Shown: positions 1-5,243 of the stretch, one piece after another
How the letters are laid out: each line of letters begins with the position of its first letter
How positions within the stretch are numbered: the first letter of the stretch is position 1
Position numbers and translations under genes: made by a program
Origin: a virus
DNA length: 23,264 bases
IMG/VR virus record: IMGVR_UViG_3300021090_000105
Location: 1-23,264 of that record
Strand: one strand, 5' to 3'
The notes under the pieces: model-generated
The model's input: only the letters and a program-made list of their open reading frames with translations
What the model was told of the DNA's origin: nothing
Database searches by the model: none

Positions 1-1331
1 TCCTTCAGCGAGTCCACGACGATGCGTGTCCGGCCGAACTTCTCGGCCATGCTGATCAACAGCCGTTTGTCCGCCGTCGGGTCTCCGGGAAGTGGTCCCT
101 CCCAGATCGTGAGCCGCTCACGGAGAATCGTGGTGATCTCGTCCTGACGGTCGGGGTGTGCCCGAAGAAATCTTGCCATGGCACGCTTGATTTGCTTCGG
201 CCTGTCCATGGCCAGGTACAGGATTCCGCCGTCCTCCATGGCCTCGATCGGAAAGTCAAGAAGGTCCGGCGTGAGCCCCAGCGCGCCCCACATCACCGCG
301 TGGGCCAGTGTGGACTTCCCGACGCTGGGAGGACCGACGATGGTCAGCGACTCCCCAGGAAGCCAGAGAGGAGTGTCCGGCGTGCCCCAGAGCGGCTTCG
401 GCTCCGGCTCGCTCACGTCCAGCCAGTCAGCGCCGTTGTGGGAGCGTGACTCCCAGTCCACGGCGCGACCGGTCTCCCTGGCTATCCGGTCGTCCACCAG
501 GCCACGGGCGCGCTGGTTGACGTACAGGTCCCTGGCCTTGATCTTGACGCGGTCCTCGTAGGGGCCCTCGTAGTCGAACGGCTCCCCCTCGTTCTCTTCC
601 GCCAGCGGCCCCGCTTCTTCGAGCCAGCTCCTGAGAGCCTCCGTACGGCCTTCGGGGTCGATCAAGGCAAGAGCGTCGTCCAGGCCCGTTCCCTGGTCTC
701 CAGGGACGAATACGAACCGCACAGATGCGGCTCCGGCCTCCACCAGCTCCACCGAGAACTTCTCTGCGGCATCGGGAACGTCCGGGTTGGACTTGTTCCA
801 CACATCCGAGTCGAACGCCACGAACACGTCACGGCCACTCACGAATGAAAAGTCAGCGCCGGACCATGCCCGGCATCCGTGAACTCCGATCACCGCGTAC
901 TCACCCGGGGCGTAGGAGTCGGCCGCCAGGACTTGCTTGTTGCCCTCCACGAACAGGATCTTGTCGAAGCCATCCATGTTGGTGAAGTGGGCCAGCTTTC
1001 CGTTGAGCGATGACGGGATGATCGGGCCGGTACGCACCATGTTGATGGTGCTCACTCCGGCAGGCCCGATGTACTTGGCCGGTCTTCCGTCTCCGTCCAG
1101 CGCTGGGGCGTCCGGCCGGTACCGGGAACTGGCCTTACCGTTTGGCATCCTGACCGGGAAGAGAATCCCGGGAGCAGGCGTGAAGTAGGCCAGTTCTGCG
1201 ATGTCTTCGGGGAGTTCATCACGGTCCGAGATGGACCGGAGCCCGTGGCGGTCGATCACTTCGTCAGTGATCGCGTGGCGGTTCAGGTATGCGCGGTGTT
1301 CCGGGGTAAGTCTTGACTGCGTGTCACTCAT
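1..1331 (-). CDS. Phage primase-helicase (TOPRIM + RecA/RepA-like ATPase), N-terminal and central part, truncated by window edge
   Basis: Open from an ATG at 1331 to the left edge: 443 complete codons plus two bases, with no stop. An AGGAG at 1344-1340 sits 8 bases before the ATG. The N-terminal half resembles the DUF3854/TOPRIM-type primase domain: a conserved Glu in VEGNK (about residue 129) and a DxD in AFDSD (D174, D176), as in the metal-binding site of TOPRIM primases. A second domain has a Walker A motif, GPPSVGKST (about residues 333-341), followed by ILYLAMDRPKQ and then RIVVDSLKD at the edge. That pattern fits AAA_25/RepA-like hexameric helicases. Its likely role is to prime and unwind DNA for replication of the element. 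The missing C-terminus is very probably the fragment at 22759-23264, which begins within the same ATPase fold. The gene lies downstream of the XRE regulator on the same strand, separated by a hairpin. Exact family names are from memory. Confidence 0.85.
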   Translation of the reverse strand, partial: MSDTQSRLTPEHRAYLNRHAITDEVIDRHGLRSISDRDELPEDIAELAYFTPAPGILFPVRMPNGKASSRYRPDAPALDGDGRPAKYIGPAGVSTINMVRTGPIIPSSLNGKLAHFTNMDGFDKILFVEGNKQVLAADSYAPGEYAVIGVHGCRAWSGADFSFVSGRDVFVAFDSDVWNKSNPDVPDAAEKFSVELVEAGAASVRFVFVPGDQGTGLDDALALIDPEGRTEALRSWLEEAGPLAEENEGEPFDYEGPYEDRVKIKARDLYVNQRARGLVDDRIARETGRAVDWESRSHNGADWLDVSEPEPKPLWGTPDTPLWLPGESLTIVGPPSVGKSTLAHAVMWGALGLTPDLLDFPIEAMEDGGILYLAMDRPKQIKRAMARFLRAHPDRQDEITTILRERLTIWEGPLPGDPTADKRLLISMAEKFGRTRIVVDSLK

Positions 1332-1371
1332 GCGCTATGCTCCTATCAGTTGGTTAGAGCTGTGAGGGCTC

Positions 1372-1406
1372 GAAGGGCTAGGCCGGTGATCGCGGTCTGG
1401 CCCTTC
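1372..1406 (-). terminator. Hairpin after the XRE regulator gene
   Basis: Arms 1372-1384 and 1394-1406 pair over 13 positions, two of them G-U, with a 9-base loop. The hairpin starts directly after the regulator stop codon at 1408. There is no T-run on the minus strand, so it may be a weak terminator or attenuator between the regulator and the primase-helicase gene. Confidence 0.55.
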
Positions 1407-1407
1407 T

Positions 1408-1605
1408 TCATGCCCGGCCGTCTTCGTACAGTTGCTCCACTGTGAGCCCCAGAGCGCGGGCCAGCTTGACGGCGTTTCCAACGGTCGGCTGAATCCCCTT
1501 GCTCTCCCACATGGCGACCGTGGACTGACCGACTCCGGCGGCCTTCGCCAGCTGTACCTGTGTCATCCTCGCCCTCTGGCGAAGTGACCTTACGTCAATA
1601 CGCAT
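1408..1605 (-). CDS. XRE-family (Cro/CI-like) helix-turn-helix regulator
   Basis: A 65-residue protein that is almost entirely one HTH_3/XRE domain. The N-terminal part reads RSLRQRARMTQVQLAKAAGV, followed by GQSTVAMWESKGIQPTV, with the recognition helix around residues 27-36, and it ends in LARALGLTVEQLYE. Such single-domain proteins act as phage or plasmid repressors, Cro-like switches or copy/transfer control proteins. The ATG at 1605 has GAGG just upstream. The gene is divergent from the plus-strand gene at 1700. The shared intergenic region carries overlapping promoters and a palindrome at 1638-1658 that this protein is the obvious candidate to bind, which would give autoregulation plus control of the plus-strand genes. 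No dimerisation or RecA-sensitive cleavage domain is present, so it is not a LexA/CI-type cleavable repressor. The regulator class is clear; its target is inferred. Confidence 0.85.
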   Translation of the reverse strand: MRIDVRSLRQRARMTQVQLAKAAGVGQSTVAMWESKGIQPTVGNAVKLARALGLTVEQLYEDGRA

Positions 1606-1622
1606 CTGTCCTCTTTCGTGGG

Positions 1623-1673
1623 TTGCGTCCTGCTCGTGGTTTTGATACTATCGTAACCAAGAGTTCAGCACAA
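1623..1673. promoter_or_regulatory. Overlapping divergent promoters with a shared palindromic operator
   Basis: Plus strand: TTGCGT (1623-1628), 17-bp spacer, TACTAT (1646-1651), directed at the gene at 1700. Minus strand: TTGTGC (1673-1668), 17-bp spacer, TAGTAT (1650-1645), directed at the XRE gene. The two -10 boxes use the same bases. They lie inside a palindrome at 1638-1658 with half-sites GGTT-N2-GATA and TATC-N2-AACC around one central base (8 of 10 arm positions symmetric). A protein bound here would block both promoters. Confidence 0.65.
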
Positions 1674-1699
1674 CCTCACAGCCGAAGGGACTCGATCAC

Positions 1700-2044
1700 A
1701 TGAAGACCAACGGAATCCCGGACTTCCTGGAGACGCTCCAGGACAACGACCACACCACGGCCAACGCACTGCTGGCCATCCGTGACGAACTCCGTCGTCA
1801 GTGGGACGCCGACAACGAGCACCGGTACCTCACGCCGCAGAGCCAGACCCCGGCCGCCGTCGCGATGTTCTCGAAGATCGAGGGCACGCCGGAGTGGCAT
1901 GAGGCGAAGGCTCTGCAGGAGCTGAAGGACTACGAGCGGACCTGTCACAGCTCCGCGTACACCACGTCCAACAACCAGGCCCTCAAAGCAGCTCAGGTTC
2001 ACGCGACGCTGGCGATCAGCAAGCGCATGGGTCTCGGTAAGTAA
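1700..2044 (+). CDS. Hypothetical protein, first gene of the plus-strand unit
   Basis: A 114-residue soluble protein of unrecognised family, preceded by an AAGGGA about 9 bases before the ATG. It is mostly helical and charged, for example IRDELRRQWDADNEHRY near residues 26-42. It has no membrane segment, signal peptide or cysteine motif, and only one cysteine. It is transcribed divergently from the XRE regulator, from a promoter overlapping the palindromic operator, and is followed by a strong hairpin terminator, so it appears to be a monocistronic early gene. That position, opposite a repressor gene, is where phages and conjugative plasmids often keep an anti-repressor, excisionase or replication-control protein. 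Nothing in the sequence supports one of these over the others. That it is a real gene is supported by the promoter, ribosome site, consistent codon use and terminator. Confidence 0.7.
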   Translation: MKTNGIPDFLETLQDNDHTTANALLAIRDELRRQWDADNEHRYLTPQSQTPAAVAMFSKIEGTPEWHEAKALQELKDYERTCHSSAYTTSNNQALKAAQVHATLAISKRMGLGK

Positions 2045-2054
2045 CCGACAGTTT

Positions 2055-2078
2055 GGGGCCGTCCTTCGGGGCGGCCCT
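2055..2078 (+). terminator. Intrinsic-type terminator with TTCG tetraloop
   Basis: Nine-base-pair GC-rich stem (2056-2064 with 2069-2077, one G-U) closed by a TTCG loop, starting 11 bases after the stop of the 1700-2044 gene. The T-run is short (TTCGTC), as is common in high-GC actinomycetes. Confidence 0.75.
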
Positions 2079-2100
2079 TCGTCATGCTCTGTTGACGCCT

Positions 2101-2164
2101 TGTCACACCCTGCATTGACTGGCCGTCACGCAGGGTGACAAACAGAGTCATCATGACATACGAT
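2101..2164 (+). promoter_or_regulatory. Promoter with inverted-repeat operator ahead of the transfer genes
   Basis: An inverted repeat is present: TGTCACACCCTGC at 2101-2113 and GCAGGGTGACA at 2130-2140, the arms matching except for two extra bases in the left arm. The right arm contains a -35-like GTGACA (2135-2140), 18 bases before a -10-like TACGAT (2159-2164). A repressor bound to the repeat would cover the -35 box. Streptomyces plasmids typically hold tra genes under a dedicated repressor (KorA or KorSA), so such a site is expected here. No KorA/GntR-type repressor gene is visible other than the XRE gene. Confidence 0.5.
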
Positions 2165-2170
2165 AGGTAC

Positions 2171-2197
2171 ATGCTCAACAGGAGGGCAGCGACATGA
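2171..2197 (+). other. Possible 8-codon leader peptide ORF overlapping the next start
   Basis: ATG at 2171, six bases after the -10-like TACGAT, opens an 8-codon frame whose TGA (2195-2197) overlaps the ATG at 2194 as ATGA. The frame runs across the AGGAGG (2180-2185) used by the next gene, so translating it could affect or couple to that start. It may also be chance. Confidence 0.25.
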
Positions 2198-2328
2198 TCA
2201 GCAGCGACCAGGAGTCACGAATCCGGGCACGGATCGCCAGGGCCTTCGCCGAAGACGCGGACAAGTACGAAGCTGACAAGCACTCCGCTCTTGAGGACAT
2301 CGAAGAGATCATGGATGAGTCGTCATGA
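2194..2328 (+). CDS. Small acidic protein (44 residues) coupled to the FtsK-like translocase gene
   Basis: ATG at 2194 is preceded by a perfect AGGAGG (2180-2185) with 8-base spacing, and the frame ends at TGA 2326-2328. It overlaps the translocase start as ATGA, so the two are translationally coupled. The product is highly charged and almost all helical: an Arg/Gln-rich first part (SRIRARIARAFAEDADKY) and a strongly acidic end (EDIEEIMDESS). It has no cysteines and no membrane segment. I do not recognise the family. A short gene directly ahead of a plasmid tra gene could encode an accessory or regulatory partner, but that rests on position alone. The excellent ribosome site and the 4-base overlap are the evidence that it is translated. 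Confidence 0.65.
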   Translation: MISSDQESRIRARIARAFAEDADKYEADKHSALEDIEEIMDESS

Positions 2329-3563
2329 ACTGGCTCACGATCGTGTACCTGGTCGGCGCGGGCCTGCTCTGGCTGGGCTACCGGCACATGAAGAACAGCG
2401 CCGTGATCCGGATGGAGACCCGGAAGGCCAAGCGCTCCATGGTCGTCCATGAGCGCGCCAAAGTGTCCGTGAAGGCCCGTCGCCCCCTCCGTCAGATCCT
2501 CCACACCCACGCTCCGGATTCCGTCGTCCTCCGGATGCTCCGGTGGAATCCGGAACGCCGGATCCGGAACAAGGTCCGGATCGCCCGTCGCGGATTCCGT
2601 GGACGTTACGAGCGGATCCGTCCGGACCAGCACATCGCCGTCATCGGCATGACCGGATCCGGGAAATCCTCCACCCTCCGCGTCCTGGGTGCCTGGGCTC
2701 TGCTGGCCCCTGGCTGGTATCTGGAGGCCTGGGATGGGAAGTGGGGCGCGTCCGTCATCGCCTATGTGGGGAAGGCCCGGACGCTGGACACGATCGACGG
2801 TATCGAGGCCAGGCTTCGGGACCTGGTGGAGCGGGAGCTACCGCTACGCGCCCGCCGCCTTCGTGAGAACGGGTCGGTGTCCCATCTCGCCATCATCATG
2901 GACGAGTCCAGGCTTCTGAACGAACTGACCTCGGAGGCTCTCCGCAACCTGGTCACCCTGATCCAGACAGGGCGGGAGCTGGGTGTCCACTGCTGGTTCG
3001 GGCTGCAGGACCCGAAGGCGGACAGCATCCCGACGGCCATCCGTGACCAGTTCACATGCAAGATCGTCCACATGCTCCAGAACCAGGACGCCGCACAGGT
3101 GGCCCTGAAGGAGCTGGTGGCCGGAGGGTGGCACCCCCACAAGCTCATGAGGTCCGGTCAGGCGCTCGTCTGGGAGCCTGTACGCAAGCCACGCGTCCTG
3201 TTCGGCCTGTGGCTACCCGTCGGCAGGCTGGCGTCTCTGCAGGGGCCCACAGGCCCTCTCAGCGCTCCGGAGCTGGGTGTCCCCGTGGACCTGGTGAAAG
3301 CGTCCGTCCGCCTGCCCGGACACGCGCCTGACCTGGGCTCCCCCACCCGGACGGACGGACGGACGGACGCGCTGACCGAACGTCAGGCCGCCGCCGTCAT
3401 GGTGCTCGGGGAGATGGGCTCAATGGGTCCGGCCGCGCTCGCCTCCGAACTCGGCCTGGAGCGCAATCGCGCACACGACGTACTGAAGCAGCTGGTGGCC
3501 AAGGGATTCGCCACCACCACGGAAGAGGGCGTTTACACCCTCGTTAAGGAGCACAGATCATGA
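2325..3563 (+). CDS. FtsK/SpoIIIE-type DNA translocase, Streptomyces plasmid transfer protein (TraB/TraSA-like)
   Basis: A 412-residue protein. One N-terminal membrane helix (about residues 4-20) is followed by a basic linker, then an FtsK-type ATPase. Walker A is GMTGSGKSS (108-116, Lys114). Walker B is LAIIMDESR (Asp193, Glu194). A typical FtsK segment with RELGVHCWFGLQDP and SIPTAIRDQF spans 217-243. Residues 350-408 form a winged-helix domain (TERQAAAVMVLGEMG... ALASELGLERNRAHDVLKQL). In Streptomyces conjugative plasmids a single FtsK-like hexamer moves double-stranded DNA between hyphae. Its C-terminal winged helix reads short repeats at the clt locus, as FtsK gamma reads KOPS. The domain order here is the same. 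Start overlaps the 44-residue gene (ATGA), and the stop overlaps the SpdB-like gene (ATGA). It could alternatively serve phage DNA segregation, but the SpdB-like neighbour favours intermycelial transfer. Confidence 0.88.
   Translation: MNWLTIVYLVGAGLLWLGYRHMKNSAVIRMETRKAKRSMVVHERAKVSVKARRPLRQILHTHAPDSVVLRMLRWNPERRIRNKVRIARRGFRGRYERIRPDQHIAVIGMTGSGKSSTLRVLGAWALLAPGWYLEAWDGKWGASVIAYVGKARTLDTIDGIEARLRDLVERELPLRARRLRENGSVSHLAIIMDESRLLNELTSEALRNLVTLIQTGRELGVHCWFGLQDPKADSIPTAIRDQFTCKIVHMLQNQDAAQVALKELVAGGWHPHKLMRSGQALVWEPVRKPRVLFGLWLPVGRLASLQGPTGPLSAPELGVPVDLVKASVRLPGHAPDLGSPTRTDGRTDALTERQAAAVMVLGEMGSMGPAALASELGLERNRAHDVLKQLVAKGFATTTEEGVYTLVKEHRS
2406..2660 (+). repeat. Cluster of ATCCGGA/TCCGGAT heptamers and GGATCC palindromes inside the translocase gene
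   Basis: Heptamer loci start at 2406 (octamer ATCCGGAT), 2513, 2530, 2548, 2562 and 2575. There is a further TCCGGA at 2621 and GGATCC at 2560, 2614 and 2655. The elements occur on both strands and fall in several codon phases. A second cluster lies at 4042-4235. Candidate recognition sites for the translocase winged helix. Confidence 0.6.
3349..3368 (+). repeat. Five tandem GGAC tetranucleotides in the linker of the translocase
   Basis: Perfect (GGAC)5 encoding a TRTDGRTD linker between the ATPase and the winged-helix domain (about residues 341-348). Gain or loss of one unit would shift the frame and remove the winged-helix domain, so slippage could switch the DNA-recognition domain on or off. 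That is inference. Confidence 0.75.
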
Positions 3564-4237
3564 CTCAGCCCATGCCCGTCAAGCCCCCGAAGGTCCGCCG
3601 CCCGATCACGGAGACGGCCCCGGGCCTTCTCCTGTTCGTGCTCGCCGTGACAGCCCTGGTCGTCTCCGGCTGGAGCATGGCCACCCTGCTCCACGACCAG
3701 GCGTCCGCCCCCTGGTGGGTGGCCTCGCTCGGAGTCGGAGTGTTCGATGTGCTGGCGCTGCAGGCCGCCCTGCTGGTCAAGGCCCGCCGTGACGACCCCT
3801 GGAAGGCGGCCGGAGCGCAGTGCGTGATGATCCTATCGGTCGTCTCCAGCATGGTCGTCAACGGCGCGCACGGCTGGTCGCTGGGCGGCTGGACCACGGC
3901 CATGGTTCTGGGTGCCGCTCCGGTCACGTTCGAAGTGGCGTTCGCGATCAAGTACCGGACGCTGACCGTGCTGATCTGGGTTCTGTTCGGTAAGGAGTCG
4001 ATGACCCGCCTTCGTCATGAGGCCTGGTCGCGGATCGCCCTTCCGGATGTTCCGGGCTCTCCGGCCGTCATTCCCGGATCCGTGGAACGGATCTCCGGAC
4101 GATCCGGAATCCGGAACCAGGTCGCGGAACTGTACGGATCCGGGATCACGGATCCGGAACGGATCATCGCGGAACTTCCGGACTCCAATCCGGAATCCGT
4201 CCGGAGATACGTCCGTGAGATCCGGAAGTCCGGATAA
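3560..4237 (+). CDS. SpdB-like / DUF2637-type membrane spread protein with C-terminal HTH-like tail
   Basis: A 225-residue protein whose start overlaps the translocase stop (ATGA). Four hydrophobic helices are visible: about 22-44, 53-72 (with the FDVLALQAALLV core), 83-104 and 111-130. They are followed by a soluble C-terminal region. This matches the integral membrane spread proteins (SpdB; DUF2637 type) that sit next to traB in Streptomyces plasmids and help plasmid DNA cross septa within the recipient mycelium. The last 40 residues (RNQVAELYGSGITDPERIIAELPDSNPESVRRYVREIRKSG, here read in two parts: about 185-205 and 206-225) look like a helix-turn-helix, so the protein may bind DNA at the membrane. 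That C-terminal part, residues 161-225, is encoded by the densest heptamer cluster in the window. A 12-bp inverted repeat follows the stop. Confidence 0.75.
   Translation: MTQPMPVKPPKVRRPITETAPGLLLFVLAVTALVVSGWSMATLLHDQASAPWWVASLGVGVFDVLALQAALLVKARRDDPWKAAGAQCVMILSVVSSMVVNGAHGWSLGGWTTAMVLGAAPVTFEVAFAIKYRTLTVLIWVLFGKESMTRLRHEAWSRIALPDVPGSPAVIPGSVERISGRSGIRNQVAELYGSGITDPERIIAELPDSNPESVRRYVREIRKSG
4042..4235 (+). repeat. Second ATCCGGA/TCCGGAT heptamer cluster, in the 3' end of the SpdB-like gene
   Basis: Heptamers start at 4042, 4102, 4109, 4152, 4188, 4220 and 4229: seven in 194 bases, with 4102 and 4109 in direct tandem. Extra TCCGGA is at 4094, 4177 and 4200, and GGATCC at 4076, 4136 and 4150. 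Five of the seven read ATCCGGA on the plus strand. By eye I saw only three such heptamers elsewhere in the window (5758, 8578, 19214), though this count is not exhaustive. Candidate clt-like transfer locus. Confidence 0.65.
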
Positions 4238-4247
4238 CCAAGAGCAG

Positions 4248-4290
4248 GGGTCCCGCCGATTGACCATCACGTACACCGTCGGCGGGACCC
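4248..4290 (+). terminator. Perfect 12-bp inverted repeat after the SpdB-like gene
   Basis: GGGTCCCGCCGA at 4248-4259 and its exact complement at 4279-4290, with a 19-base loop, begins 11 bases after the stop at 4237. No T-run follows. It could be a terminator or attenuator before the 4309 gene, or part of a transfer locus next to the heptamer cluster. Confidence 0.5.
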
Positions 4291-4308
4291 TACCAACAGG
4301 GGGATGCT

Positions 4309-4521
4309 ATGCAGTGGCTGATCACGTTCACGATCCTGGGAGCAGGGTGTTACCTGCTGTCATGTGCGATCTGGCCGTACAAACCGTGCCGACTGTGCGA
4401 CGGGAGCAAGCGGCATATGGCCGTAGGAACCGAGCGTGCCTATCGGCGGTGCCTGTGGTGCAAGGGTTCGGGTGAACGTCTCCGGCTGGGTAGACGGATG
4501 CTGAACCGGTTCCGTCACTAG
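4309..4521 (+). CDS. Small membrane protein with CxxC...CxxCxGxG zinc-finger-like motif
   Basis: A 70-residue protein. A hydrophobic N-terminal helix (about 3-21) is followed by Cys27-x2-Cys30 and Cys48-x2-Cys51-x-Gly-x-Gly, the pattern of a DnaJ-type or rubredoxin-like zinc knuckle, then a basic tail (RLRLGRRMLNRFRH). The ATG at 4309 has AGGGGG upstream. Small proteins of this build often accompany tra/spd genes in actinomycete plasmids, so it is probably a membrane-anchored accessory of the transfer apparatus with a cytoplasmic, possibly nucleic-acid-binding, zinc site. That role is inferred from the context and the motif. I do not recognise a named family. It lies just downstream of the 12-bp inverted repeat, so its expression may depend on read-through. 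Confidence 0.65.
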   Translation: MQWLITFTILGAGCYLLSCAIWPYKPCRLCDGSKRHMAVGTERAYRRCLWCKGSGERLRLGRRMLNRFRH

Positions 4522-4541
4522 TCATCACTATCAACGGAAGG

Positions 4542-4547
4542 TACGAT
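4542..4547 (+). promoter_or_regulatory. -10-like TACGAT six bases before an ATG (possible leaderless start)
   Basis: TACGAT followed by six bases and the ATG at 4554. The spacing would put transcription initiation at or near the A of the ATG, as in the leaderless mRNAs common in actinomycetes. The same TACGAT-N6-ATG arrangement occurs at 2159-2173. No convincing -35 box is seen. Confidence 0.35.
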
Positions 4548-4553
4548 GAACAC

Positions 4554-4769
4554 ATGAGAGTCATAGACGACGCGGAGCTACCGCGCCGCATTCCGTGGGA
4601 GACGTTCCAGAACGGCGCGACCTGGGAGGTAATCCCGATCACGGAGTTCCAGAAGACCCCCCGTCAGTTCTGCGCCGCTCTCAGTATCTGGGCTCGGAGG
4701 CATGGCCGCCGGTCCACCTGGAAGACGGATGGTGACACCGTCACCTTCCGCATGGAGATGCTCGGATAA
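4554..4769 (+). CDS. Hypothetical protein (71 residues), last plus-strand gene
   Basis: ATG at 4554, preceded by GGAAGG at a long spacing (about 13 bases) or read as a leaderless start from TACGAT. The protein is soluble, with mixed charge, and has the segments IPWETFQNGATWEVIPITEF and FCAALSIWARRHGRRSTWKT, and a probable beta-strand end (DTVTFRMEML). This alternation of short strands and a central basic helix suggests a small folded domain. I do not recognise it. It is the last gene before the convergent late operon and the terminator at 4842-4885. It may belong to the transfer unit or be independently expressed. Whether it is a gene at all rests on length, start context and lack of any competing frame. 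Confidence 0.55.
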   Translation: MRVIDDAELPRRIPWETFQNGATWEVIPITEFQKTPRQFCAALSIWARRHGRRSTWKTDGDTVTFRMEMLG

Positions 4770-4841
4770 AGTTGAGTCAAGTACTGATCGGGCCGCCCGG
4801 GGCCTGCCTCTTTCCGCTCGGGTAGTCGCAGTTGTATGACG

Positions 4842-4885
4842 GAAGCCCCGGACCCGCCGATGAATGAACGGCACTCCGGGGCTTC
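4842..4885. terminator. Bidirectional terminator between the converging early and late units
   Basis: GAAGCCCCGGA at 4842-4852 and its exact complement at 4875-4885 form an 11-bp stem with a 22-base loop. It lies between the stop at 4769 (plus) and the stop at 4892 (minus), so it can end transcripts from both directions. The 72 bases before it hold no gene that I can see. Confidence 0.7.
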
Positions 4886-4891
4886 GCCTTG

Positions 4892-5212
4892 TCATGCGTT
4901 ACGTTCTCGTCTTGGTACTGGCTTACCCGCACCACTTCCGTTCTCGTTGTGCGTACCGTGGCCATCGCTCACATGGTCGTGGAACTCGGTTGCCAGCCTC
5001 TCGTAATCCTCCCGAAGCTGGGTGAGTTCATGACCGTTGTCGTCAATGGCCGATTTGATCTCCACCAGGTGAACCGTTACCTCCGTCTTGAGGAACTTCC
5101 GGACCGGGCGGACCACGGTGAAGTGAAGCAAGATCCCGATGCCGGAGATGGCACCCGCCAGCGCTCCGGCATAGATGACGCCGTTGAAGAAGTCCTGCAG
5201 CGTGATGTTCAT
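4892..5212 (-). CDS. Holin-like membrane protein, last gene of the late operon
   Basis: A 106-residue protein with one strong N-terminal membrane helix (about 10-34, GVIYAGALAGAISGIGILLH), a basic stop-transfer (RPVRKFLK), a charged coiled-coil-like stretch (about 40-80, with DDNGHELTQLREDYERLATEF) and a hydrophilic, His/Gly/Asn-rich tail. One-helix proteins with a coiled coil at the end of actinophage tail operons are often annotated as holins or as DUF2746-type membrane proteins. A holin would form pores in the cytoplasmic membrane, but no endolysin gene is found beside it. The ATG at 5212 has GGGAG about 9 bases upstream. The function is a positional guess and only the topology is solid. 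Confidence 0.6.
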   Translation of the reverse strand: MNITLQDFFNGVIYAGALAGAISGIGILLHFTVVRPVRKFLKTEVTVHLVEIKSAIDDNGHELTQLREDYERLATEFHDHVSDGHGTHNENGSGAGKPVPRRERNA

Positions 5213-5243
5213 CCTTCGTGGCTCCCTTCCCCGTAGTCCCGAT

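Noticed and set aside
2417-2424. A single GACCCGGA octamer matching the known TraB recognition repeat
   Set aside because: One copy of an 8-mer in GC-rich DNA is not evidence in itself. It is only noted as part of the heptamer cluster.
2175-2633. Minus-strand frame of 152 residues overlapping the translocase start
   Set aside because: It is antisense to the translocase gene and its promoter, has no ribosome site, and is Asp/His/Pro-rich.
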